DNA of 64,000 bases, taken from Siphonodentalium dalli. Taxonomy: Eukaryota > Mollusca > Scaphopoda > Gadilida > Siphonodentaliidae. The stretch covers positions 161,871,043 through 161,935,042 of the forward strand of contig CP136069.1 in assembly GCA_032622095.1 (NCBI GenBank), given 5' to 3'. Position numbers and translations under genes: made by a program. Below, piece after piece: positions 12,001-22,404 of this stretch. The number at the start of each line of letters is the position of its first letter. Position 1 is the stretch's first letter. Under the pieces are notes generated by a model. The model was given only the letters and a program-made list of their open reading frames with translations, had not been told where the DNA came from and did no database searches.

Positions 12001-14055
12001 AATAACTGAAGTGTATGTTAATCGATTGGGAGGTAATGTCAGAGAGTTCTTCATCTTGGTGGCCTTTTATATGCACAATGGAGGAAACTGTGTTCCTAAC
12101 ATTAATTTAGTCAATCAATATTGATGCCAATGGCCTAGAATGTTATCTTATTAAGTAGTTTTTCACTCTTCTCCTAGTTTGACATTCTAAATGGCCTTCT
12201 GGTCCACCTGCCAGTGCTTTACGCTGGCTATTTCTGTCGTCCTAGTGTACTAGGTGTGGGGGACGCCTACCCCGATAGACGTATTACCTAGTATGACACA
12301 CACTTACCTTTGGTGATTGCACATGTTATTGGGCCAGAGTTGGCACATAAGTATCCCCTCTCAGTTCTGCTCATTTTCGTTCAAAATCATGATCAGAATC
12401 CCATAAGAATTTTTCGGAAAAATTACATACTGCATGATTTAAAATGAAATTGTCGTGTCGCATAAGGTACTGGGACAACCAGAATAGAACATTGTCAGTT
12501 GATTAAGTAACATGTTTAATAACCAAATGAATTACAAAGTGACACCTTTACAGAAGAGCAGAGAATAATGTCTGGGATATATTTGAAAATATCAACTTTT
12601 CTACCAAATGTTGTGGACATTTTGCAAGCCAGCTTGAGTATATGTTTCTAAAAACACATCAGTGTGACGAATTTAAGACGGATTAAAGCAATAAACACAA
12701 AAGATAGTTCCATTTTAGTTGAAAACATTGTGCAATCCTGAATCTTTTTCTTTTTTTTTCGATTTTGAGAGAAAATTCCAATAATTTTTGGTAATGTTAT
12801 AGTACACTTATCCCAGATGCATCATACATATTAGTATTCAAATATATATGACAGGACAGCCAATTTGCTTAATCATCCACAACTTTTAAGCGATCGATGA
12901 CACGACGCGACAATATTTACCATTTTCCATTCTGACAGCCATTTTTAGCCAAAGTGACAATTTTGTTCCATTGAGTTGAAATATTCATAAGTAATGATAT
13001 GCCTCACTTAATTTACACAGTTCTGCTCATTTCTTGTTGAGATATGACTAGAATCCCAATGGTGATTTTTGTTGAAATTTCATACCGCATTGTGTAAAAT
13101 CAAATTATTGAGGGATCGGAAGGTGTTGGGATCCCAAGAATGGCATATTTCATTGCTCCAGTGACCAGTTAACAGGATCAATACAAAATAATTCACATTT
13201 CCGAACCAGTTCCATACAGAAGAAACTGGTCTGGAAGATATTAGTGAAAACACGTCAATTTTTCCAATTACGGTTGCCATTTTGACGGTCATCTTTAATG
13301 GGGAGTTCCAATTATGCCCTAAAAATGTGCCATTATATCGCGCTGAATCATACTTGCTGTATATGCCTAATTTTAAAGCGCAGATTCCATGGTAAGATTA
13401 ATTGCGAAATTTATTAAATTATATACACGAAACGCTCTTTAACTTCGGAAAACCCCTTAAAAGAGGGGTTAAAGTGAAATTTAAGAGTGGCTCCATATCT
13501 AATATCAATAAGTTTGTGAATATGTACATATGTGCAAAATTTCATGCTTTAGTCACGAAGTGAACAATTCTTTTACTAATCTACTCCACTAAATAATGAA
13601 AACAAGGCAAATAAATACACGCAATAACATAAATGACAAGTGCACTAAGAATCATGCAGACAAACAAATTCAAATCAAATAAATAATCATCTGACAATGT
13701 TTTCTAGATTGGTGAACCAGAACTACAAGCAAATGAAGAAATTGAAGTCACAGCCTTCATTTGATTTACTGCTATGTACACGTTTGTTAATGTCAGCAAT
13801 GTATTATTGAATCACCTGATTAAATGGTAGATTAATACTGGCGCAAAAGGTGTTAATTGAAATGTCCTATCTATAAGACTATAACTTTCATGCCGCCTAC
13901 CAAACTATCATGACAAACCAAACCAGTATTGTCAATTTCCATGCAGTTGTAATTCTTATAATATTAAGATCTATAAATGGGTAGGGAGGGTGGGAAAATT
14001 GGTTTGCCTAGATCAATTTCAAATCAAATCTCTGGACCGAACTTGTTTCTTCGGA
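9040..14055. repeat. Large degenerate inverted repeat (about 5 kb) around a minisatellite
   Basis: The left arm (about 9040-10340) matches the reverse complement of the right arm (about 12360-14055). Examples are CCGAAGAAACAAGTT at both ends, TTTTGAACGGAAATGGGCAG at the inner left against TTGAACGAAAATGAGCAG on the right, and shared GGAGTTCCAAT and ATATGGAGCC blocks. Arms are clearly diverged, so it is old. Each arm also contains a partial internal duplication (the 12360-12560 segment resembles 13020-13220). No coding gene is recognised; frames at 9371-9649 and 9817-10212 are unsupported. Confidence 0.65.
11130..11975. repeat. Degenerate minisatellite, roughly 55-65-bp unit
   Basis: Repeated phrases such as TATGGTCATGGGTGAGG and TGTATATGTATATCTTGAGTGG recur through the block. 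It sits at the centre of the inverted repeat. The minus-strand 133-codon frame (11412-11813) is a by-product. Confidence 0.65.
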
Positions 14056-16378
14056 GTCAAATAATAGCTAGAATGCCTACACGGCATACACAAAGGAATT
14101 TCGCGCGAAAAATATTACTCACTCATTAATGAAACCCGCCAATGATACGGTCGATAAGAATAACCAATCAGTTGCCTTAAACTAATTCACTGCGACTAAC
14201 TCAACACAGCAGAGACATATTTAGTTAAAGTGACATATTCAAATGGTGAACAATAATTATTTTCAAACCAATTTCCCAAAAGGCTTTCCTACTCTATTAG
14301 CGAATTATGTTATTTGTAAACAAATTGTACATTTCGCAATGCCCTATACAAGAACACACGCAATACAATACAAACAAGACATGGCCAGAAATACATGGTA
14401 ACACCCTCAAAATCATATTACTAGGCATATATATATATATTATAATATAAACTTTATTGGTTTCATGAATGTACCACCTCAGAATTCCGTTAAGACAACG
14501 AATCCTTCAAATTATTACAACAATTACAGGGGGGGGGGGGGTCGGAACAAATTTGCAGGCACGTATGCTGATTTTTGACTTTCGACCCTTGTTGGGACCC
14601 ACCCACCCCCGCGTCCAAATTATTTTCCGTTTTCGGCAGTTTTTTCCAACCATTTTTTGACACCCACCCTCTTTTAACACTAAAACAGAGATTTGCGGGG
14701 GGAATTTCACTGTAAACAGTTGTATATGAATTCATGTGCATAATATTAGTCATGGATGTGAACATTGACATGTAAATAGGAACAAGTCATTTTGGGGTTA
14801 TTCGGTCAAAAAAAACATGGCTGCCAGCAGACATCTTGGATTTCAAAATTCAATCCATTAGCATGGGCTACAGGCTATACTGTTTGTCTGATCATCATGA
14901 AAATTGTCATTTATGTTAATATTGACATATAGATGTGTTTTAAGCCAAACTCATTGCAAAAACAGTCAAAAAGACTTGCAGGAAAAATATTTTTGAGTTA
15001 CGGAAAAAATTGTTTGTTTGTCCTATCGACCACCCACCCACCCCGACATACGTGCCCGGAAAAAACTTTTTTTCCACCCCCTGACAACTACGGCAAAATA
15101 TTATCACTGCAGGTTTCTCCTTCATCACACCAGAAATCCTCTAAATACGGACCAAAAATCTACTAATCGGATTAAATACACACCCGATACTTCGCAATAC
15201 GACCGTTAGTCTAAATTCCAACTGAGACATCTACTTCATCAGCAATGTTAGCTGTTATAGTATGCACTGTGTTCCCGCAATAAAATCTTCAAGAGTTACC
15301 CAGCCATTGTTCACACCGCGAATACATACATACATCCTGCAAAATGTATAACTGGTACGCAATGTAGCTAGTACATTAAAAATCATATTTCCTAACATAA
15401 CTCGCAACGTGTGAAACCAGAAATGTGTTGTTCTGCGAGATATCCACACAGCTGCATTGATACGACCAGATCAGCATAACAGTAAACACCCATGGGGCAT
15501 AATAAGCACAACACCAGCACATTATTGTAACATGCACTCTTCAATATAAACACATTGTCTTTTACGGATATGGTCATTGCTTAATGGCCTTGCTACCTTT
15601 AAAAGAAGCAATTTTATCAAGTTTTTTTTAATGTAAGTCGGGTGCCCAAATATCAAAAGGTTACGTCGGGGGGGGGGGGGTGGGGGGGGGGGGGGTGGCG
15701 ATCAAGGATAGTAGATCCAATGTTTTTTTATTTTATTATATTTTGGGACTCAACTCCCCTGAAATGCAAGTATTTTTCCTGTCAAATATCGTATACCTGC
15801 CCATCCCTCCAACGCAAAGTTTGCTGAGACACGATGCAGATTTTAATTCATAATACATGTTTAAGAGTATATAGGTCCCAGAAATTGCATATCTATGTAC
15901 CCAATAATTATTATCGTACAATAATATAGTAAACATGTATATATGTTTTAATATTCTAGAAGAATTAAATGAACTGACATTGTCATCACAGGTATAATTG
16001 ATGGCCAAAAAACAATGAAAACCTATGAGAACTGTATATTTATTTCATACCCCCATTGCTGGAGAAGATATTATCTACATAATACAATAAGAATAATGGT
16101 TTCGTACAAAATGGTGATGTGGAATAATACAGATGTTCTTCATTTGTGTTGATGTCTAAGTATGAACACGATCGATCAGTTGGCACATAACAAAGATAAA
16201 ATAGGCAGAATCAAGGATGATTTGGTCTAGGTTCTTTGTTATGACGTCGGGTGGATTAAACAGTCGCTTTCAAGTAGGAAGGCGAGTAGTGAACAGTCAT
16301 CACTCGAGTCCAAGTGCTAAAATGTAGCCACACCGAATCGGTTAATTATATGCTCCCAATAGGCATTCCTGATCGCAA
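14056..16378. other. No gene seen; homopolymer G/C tracts
   Basis: It contains a G-run at 14529-14540 and a long interrupted G-tract at 15669-15696, plus CCCACCC-rich stretches near 14598-14612 and 15030-15045. The short frames crossing them are not credible genes. Nothing else is recognised. Confidence 0.5.
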
Positions 16379-16576
16379 TCAAACGGTCGTCTGAGCAGGT
16401 GCGATTGTTGTCAACGTCGTTCTGTCCAGAAGTAAGGAGAGGGCTTTAGATTCCGGGAACACTGGTGATGACATTTGAGCAATCTCCAGATGCTCCAGAC
16501 TGAGAGTGGTTGGCGGTGTGTTTTTCCCCCCAGTGGAATTGCTTCCTCGCCCGAAGCCGGACGCATACCATGACAT
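16379..16576 (-). CDS. Possible first coding exon, unrecognised protein
   Basis: A minus-strand frame opens with ATG in favourable context (aaccATG) and reads MSWYASGFGRGSNSTGG, then a Thr/Ser/Leu-rich stretch (LSLEHLEIAQMSSPVFPESK, LSLLLDRTTLTTIAPAQT). It stops directly after ACC|GTTTGA, a usable splice donor. Its composition is visibly richer in G+C and more protein-like than its surroundings. I do not recognise the family and see no downstream exon. It may be a real 5' exon or chance. Confidence 0.3.
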   Translation of the reverse strand: MSWYASGFGRGSNSTGGKNTPPTTLSLEHLEIAQMSSPVFPESKALSLLLDRTTLTTIAPAQTTV

Positions 16577-17380
16577 GGTTCCAATTTATATCAAATAATT
16601 TACATAGGCCTCAGTGTTAACCAATCATGCTGGCTTGTAATCTCAGGAACGCTTTGAACCTGCACATATATCACACATTGAAGAACGTCCTTTTAGATAG
16701 ACGAAAATGTGCCCCAAAGTAATTGTCACCGTATTGTGTCGCACTACAATTTTGACAAACGTCACACTACCCTTAAAAGGGAGAAAAATATGGCACCGAA
16801 AAAAAACACCAACCCCTCCCATAAATCATACGTCCATTTGACAGCCGTAACCTTTGATCGTGTCGCTTTATTTGATAGTTCTCGTCGGGAAACACATTTG
16901 TGCATTTTTTCGAGCACTTTTCATCCATGTATAAGTTAGTGGCCATTCAGCTGCCAGGATTGTTTTTATGCTGATCTTAATTAGCTTGGTGGTCCTAGGG
17001 GAAATCACTCTACTAATTTGTATTTGGCGCATTATATCCATATCGTGTTATAAAAGAACAAAATAGAGAAATGATGTCATGCAGACAACCACATTGGACG
17101 CCATCTTGGATAACAAAGTTTCCTCAAAACGGATTTTAGCGGATTTTAAATATGTTATACTGAATACTCTTCTGCGTCTTTTGACACCAAAATCGCTTTC
17201 TTACTAAGTTTCCCTGGTTAACCCATCATTTCGCGTACCACGGAACCGGACATTGTAGATTAAATTTGGCCGCGAGTTAGTGACCGGGCGGATATCAATC
17301 TCTACCAGTGGTGCCTCTTACCGAAAACACCTCTGTTAAATTACGAATTAAATTATCGTCTGCTATCAAATTATTCTAAT
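16577..17380. other. No gene seen
   Basis: If the minus-strand frame at 16379-16576 is real, its promoter would lie here, but no TATA box is obvious. Otherwise unannotated. Confidence 0.4.
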
Positions 17381-17736
17381 AATGGCACCGAGTTACTGTG
17401 CATAACTATGGGCGGCCATTCGGTCGGAAATTACATGAAATAAAAGTTAATGGTGGTTTGTGAAAACCAATAGTCTCCATTTTCAAACCAATAGTCGTTC
17501 TTTGATTCAATAAGAGACAATTCCGTTTTAATAGATATAAATACACAATCAAGGTTGACCGATGCAGAATTAATGTTCTATTTTAATTTAATAGTATTCA
17601 TTGTTCAACTAATATCTAATAACAGACATAATAGTACAATATTCAATAATCGTACATTCCGTTTCAATAGCCATATTTTCTTAATCAATAGACATATTTC
17701 AAACCAATGGACGATTTCCCACGATAAATGATTATT

Positions 17737-18030
17737 GTTATCAAACTAATAACCTTATTGTAAAACTAATAACTTATTGTAAAACTAATAGCTAAAACCG
17801 TAATTAACTTATTGTAAAACTAATAACTTATTGTAAAATTAATAGACCTTGTTGTAAAACTAATAACTTATTGTAAAACTAATAACTCAAACCGTAATTA
17901 ACTTATTGTAAAACTAATAACTTATTGTAAAATTAATAGACCTTGTTGTAAAATTAATAGACCTTGTTGTAAAACTAATAGACCTTATTGTAAAACTAAT
18001 AACTTATTGTAAAACTAATAACTAAAACCC
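17737..18030. repeat. Tandem satellite TTGTAAAACTAATAACTTA, left arm
   Basis: About 20 short copies of a TTGTAAAACTAATA(A/G) core spaced roughly 13-22 nt. The mirror copy is in the right arm at 20646-20850, with fewer units. Confidence 0.85.
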
Positions 18031-18343
18031 GAATTAACGCTAGAGGTCTCTGGTGAAGAAACTTTGTTCATGTGACGTCAGAAATATATAAATAAACATG
18101 GGAATTCCCAATGTCATATCGGTGTGACGATTTGAAGTACGTCCTTTTGCGGAGGTCCCCGAAATCGCGGATGTCCCCTAACATGTGCGAAATATGTTGA
18201 TTTTAATGAGGGAACGGGTCAATTGATACCTATTTTAAACAAATAACGACACGATCATCATAATAGTGGTTTGTTCTATCAATTATATGCGCCGAGTTCA
18301 CTTGGTGCAAATCAAACGACGATAAATATTCACTATATATATC

Positions 18344-19528
18344 TACGGCAGCGTAGAATCGCCACACCATTGTATATTTCAACAGGGGTGTAAATGGGGT
18401 ATGGACCATTTTCGAGAACGGTAAGGATTTCGAACGAGTTGATGGTATGGGTGGGTGGCCCGCCCCAAATATCCCCTAGAAACATCCGATCCCCCGCCCA
18501 ACACCCCGGGGGGTACCACACGAGGGGGTGAAAATGGGGTATGGACTATTTTCGAGAACGTAAATGATTTCGACCGATTTGACGGCATGGGTGGGTGGCC
18601 CGCCACACCCCCCCCCAGAAACACTCCGACCCCCACCTATCACCCGTGGGGGTGAAAATGTGGTATGGACCATTTTCGGAAACGGTAAGAATTTCGGTCA
18701 TTTTGATGACAGGAGTGTGTGTCTCGCCCTACATACTCACTAGAAACGCCTCAAACCTCACACCCGGGGGTACCATCCCAAGGGAGTGAAAATCTGGTTT
18801 GGATCTTTTTATTCCTTGTTTATTAGGGATGAGGGTGATGGGGGGATCTAGGTGGTATTTGGTGCGGGTCACCCACACATGCTGTCAAATTGACCGAAAA
18901 AAACGTGTTTTTTTTTCGAATAAGGAATAAATAGATCCAAACCAGATTTTCACTCCCTTGGCATGGTACCCCCGGGTGTGAGGCTTGAGCCGTTTCTAGT
19001 GAGTATTTAGGGCGGGACACACACTCCTGCCATCAAATTGACCGAACTTCTTACCGTTTCCGAAAATGGTCCATATAGCACATTTTCACCATCATATGCA
19101 CGGGTGATAGGTGGGGGGGGGGGGGGGGTCGGAATGTTTCTGGAGGTATTTGGGGCGGGCCAACCACCCATGGATGCCGTCAAATCGGTCGAAATAATTT
19201 CCGTTCTCGAAAATGGTTCATACCCCATATTCACCCCTCGTGTGGTACCCCCGGGGGTGATGGGTGGGGGGGGGGGGGTAGGGATGTTTCTAGGGGATAT
19301 TTGGGGCGGGCCACCCACCGATGCCGTCAACTCGTTCGAAATCCTTACCGTTCTCGAAAATGGTCCATACCCCATTTACACCCCTCAGGGTGGTACCCAC
19401 CCGGAGGTGATGGGTGGGGGTCTGGGAGTTTCTAGGGGGTATTTAATTGTTCTGTTTAAACAGATTAGTAATCTGCTTAAACAAATCTGTTGAAATATAC
19501 AATGGTGTGGCGGTTCTACGCTGCCGTA
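18344..19528. repeat. Inner foldback 1 with mirrored roughly 140-bp tandem repeats
   Basis: The ends TACGGCAGCGTAGAATCGCC and CGGTTCTACGCTGCCGTA are inverted. Inside, units containing TGGGGTATGGACCATTTTCG run in one orientation to about 18880 and in the opposite orientation after it, with G/C homopolymer runs (e.g. 19113-19128, 19265-19278). All open frames here are repeat shadows. Confidence 0.8.
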
Positions 19529-19529
19529 T

Positions 19530-20338
19530 AGATCTATATGTCCTCGTATGCCAGAAGGACTCCTTAAATTGTGAATAAAATGAAGAATATTTAGTAGATG
19601 TTATTTATTAAGTCAATCAAATAATATTATTCATTAGCTAGCGCATATGTATATAATCTCGCAATTTATAATCCTGCATGCTAGCGATATGAGTCAGAAT
19701 GCATTCCGCATATTTTATTGACTCGTTATTGTTGCATAGCCCCGATTTTTCTACATTATATATACTTGAATTTATATATCTTTATGTAATATATAAAGTG
19801 CATATAATAGTATTGAGTTCATGCATCGACTTAGCTATACACCCACTGCCATTTTTCGAAACGCCGGCTTTCTGTGGTGTTGTGGCGCATTCCGGGTGCA
19901 GGACTTCCGTACGCCATCGAGATAATATTCCGGATGCCGGCTGCTGGGTCTTTTTATATACAGAAATTTAATTAGGACTCAACCTCACCAAAGGTTAAGA
20001 AGATCCTATATAGACTCTATATAGGTGTGTCTGATTACCAAAGTCTGGCCAAACATGTCATATTAAATATGTGATTCGTGTTCATATATTACACGATATA
20101 TAACACAACTATATTTACTGGTCAATAGATATGTCTAGTTTCAATTAATAACGTCTTCTTTGGCTGAATCCTCTTAGCTAACACTATTCCGCATGCCGTC
20201 CCTCTGTTATGAGTATTCCGGGTGCTAATGAATAATATTATTTGATTGACTTAATAAATAACATTTAATAAACATTCTTCATCTTATTCACAAATTTAAG
20301 GAGTCCTTCTGGCATACGAGGACATATAGATCTATATA
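19530..20338. repeat. Inner foldback 2
   Basis: The arms (about 19530-19645 and 20225-20338) pair: TATGTCCTCGTATGCCAGAA at the left against TTCTGGCATACGAGGACATA at the right. The core holds several copies of an ATTCCG(G/C)(G/A)TGC phrase (about 19890, 19928, 20186, 20216). Confidence 0.8.
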
Positions 20339-20645
20339 GTGAATATTCATCGTCGTTTGATTTGCACCAAGTGAACTCGGCGCATATAATTGATAGAACA
20401 AACCACTATTATGATGATCGTGTCGTTATTTGTTTAAAATACGTATCAATTGACATATACGCACCCGTTCCCTCATTAAAATCAACATATTTCGCCCATA
20501 TTAGGGGACGTCCCCGAATTCGGGAACCTCCGCAAAGGGAACTACTGCAAATCGTCACACCGATATGACATTGGGAATTCCCATGTTTATTTCTGACGTC
20601 ACATGCACAAAGTTCTTCACCAGAGACCTCTAGCGTTAATTCGGG

Positions 20646-20850
20646 TTTTAGTTATTAGTTTTACAATAAGTTATTCGTTTTACAATAAGTTAATTACGGT
20701 TTTAGTTATTAGTTTTACAATAAGTTATTAGTTTTACAACAAGGTCTATTAATTTTACAATAAGTTATTAGTTTTACAATAAGTTAATTACGATTTTAGC
20801 TATTAGTTTTACAATAAGTTATTAGTTTTACAATAAGGTTTATTAGTTTG
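20646..20850. repeat. Tandem satellite, right-arm mirror copy
   Basis: Complement of the satellite at 17737-18030 (AGTTATTAGTTTTACAATAA core). Confidence 0.85.
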
Positions 20851-21489
20851 ATAACGATAATCATTGATCGTGGGAAATCGTCTATTGGTTTGAAATATGT
20901 CTATTGATTAAGAACATATGGCTATTGAAACGGAATGTACGTTTATTGAATATGCGATAGCTGTACTAATTGTCTGTTATTAGATATTAGTTGAACAATG
21001 AATACTAAAAAATTAAAATAGAACATTAATTCTGCATCGGTCAACATTGATAATGAATCTATATCTATTAAAACGGAATTGTCTCTTATTGAATCCAAGA
21101 ACAACTATTTGTTTGAAAATGGAGACTATTGGTTTTCACAACCACCATTAACTTATATGTCATGTAATTTCCGACCGAATGGCCGCCCATATACATAACA
21201 TTAAACTGGTACCATTACTGGGATGCAGTAGTGCAGTTGTCTCGACGTGTCATTCAGACGCCAAAGAAATCTGAAATGAGATATAATACGATGGTAAAGG
21301 TACTGCAGACAAAATAGTCCTACGCAAATGTGGCGTTTAATTGGGAACTCATCATTTATGGACATGTCTAAACACGATTCTGTCATTATGTGACGAGTCT
21401 GTCTTATCGGTGACAAAATCATTATTTAACACGTATTTTCTCCAATTTACAAGAATTTTGTAAATTCTGAGAGAAGTTAGAGACGGTGT

Positions 21490-21882
21490 ATGATAGCTTG
21501 GGCGTATATATATCAACATGATGCAATCCGTGCCGGGTACTCTACCACCAGCAACAACAACATCAGCACAGACACCACTCGCTCTGTGGAAGAGACCATG
21601 GCCGAGGCCGACAGAGTGATGAAATGGGCGAAAGAGGAGCAGAAATTACAATTCGAAGAAGCCAAGAGAGTGCAACAACAAAGTTTTAAAGACCAGGAAG
21701 AAAAATTCCAACGCCTTATACAACAGCACCAACAGAAATCTCCTCCATCTCCACAATCGTCATCAGAAAAACCTCCAAAAAGAAAAAATAATCTAAAATT
21801 TGTTATTGTATTTGATTGTATTCTAATTTGTTTTTGTTTTTGTTTTGTTCTCTGTAATAAAGGCAAAAACATGAGGGATTAA
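21490..21882 (+). CDS. Coiled-coil ORF, possible single or terminal exon, unrecognised
   Basis: The protein-like part starts near NNNISTDTTRSVEETM. An ATG in strong context (gagaccATGg, 21598) begins a charged, Gln/Glu-rich helical stretch (MAEADRVMKWAKEEQKL, FEEAKRVQQQSFKDQEEKF), followed by a Ser/Pro-rich and basic segment (SPPSPQSSSEKPPKRKNN). The last about 25 residues are hydrophobic and come from a T-rich stretch that also contains AATAAA (21857), so they could instead be 3' UTR read through. An upstream AG (accaccag|caac) could make this a terminal exon. The family is not recognised. Confidence 0.4.
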   Translation: MIAWAYIYQHDAIRAGYSTTSNNNISTDTTRSVEETMAEADRVMKWAKEEQKLQFEEAKRVQQQSFKDQEEKFQRLIQQHQQKSPPSPQSSSEKPPKRKNNLKFVIVFDCILICFCFCFVLCNKGKNMRD

Positions 21883-22294
21883 GGAAAGGGCCTCTCGGCG
21901 CTTTCGACAATCCCGGGGCCAGCCACCCCAAACCACCCACTTATATCCGTGCAGATCAATGTAACACTAAGGACAGTAACGCGTCCACAATGTGTCACTC
22001 TAAATGGATAGCTCCACTCCCTCAACAAACGCCGTTGGTCATGCGTATACGGCCGTTTAATCTTCATCAGACTGGGACTTAAAGTCCGGTTGTGCCATTA
22101 GGGTTGACACTCAACGCATGGCAATGAATTATCCCCGATCATGAAAAATGACATTCGCGCCTCTCGCTGTCTCGTCTAATCCAAATCGTCACCCTCGTAG
22201 AATTGCCTTACCTGATTCCGGATTACCTGATTGGTCTCATCCAACTGTCAGCTTTGATAAATGAGCTCGTTTGAGAGTTCGGGACCGGTTACAG
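21883..22294. other. Upstream region of the secreted Met-rich gene
   Basis: No coding sequence seen. It is comparatively G+C-rich, consistent with a proximal promoter for the TATA box at 22295. Confidence 0.4.
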
Positions 22295-22303
22295 TATAAA
22301 AAA
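22295..22303 (+). promoter_or_regulatory. TATA box of the secreted Met-rich gene
   Basis: TATAAAAAA, preceded by a G+C-rich stretch. A start site about 30 nt downstream (around 22325) would leave a short 5' UTR of about 55 nt before the ATG at 22381. Confidence 0.6.
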
Positions 22304-22380
22304 GCGCGGGCGACATCTCGAGGTATTAGAGTTTTCGTTTTCGTTACAATAGATAGGGGTCAACATTAACATCAGGGAAG

Positions 22381-22404
22381 ATGAATACAGTATTCTATTG
22401 CGCA
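22381..22404 (+). CDS. Exon 1 coding part (8 codons)
   Basis: ATG through GCA, then donor GTGAGT at 22405; phase 0. Encodes MNTVFYCA, the start of the signal peptide. Confidence 0.7.

Larger units (their letters stand above)
17385..21225. repeat. Compound foldback: outer inverted repeat enclosing two further foldbacks
   Basis: The outer arms (about 17385-18343 and 20339-21225) are reverse complements: GGGCGGCCATTCGGTCGG near 17410 pairs with CCGACCGAATGGCCGCCC near 21170, and CATGGGAATTCCCA blocks pair further in. Both arms carry a short-unit satellite. Between them lie two separate foldbacks, 18344-19528 and 19530-20338. No gene is recognised. Confidence 0.8.

Noticed and set aside
18333-19493. 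Pro/Gly-rich frames up to 151 codons
   Set aside because: They follow the tandem and mirrored repeats of foldback 1, appear on both strands and lack splice or start support.
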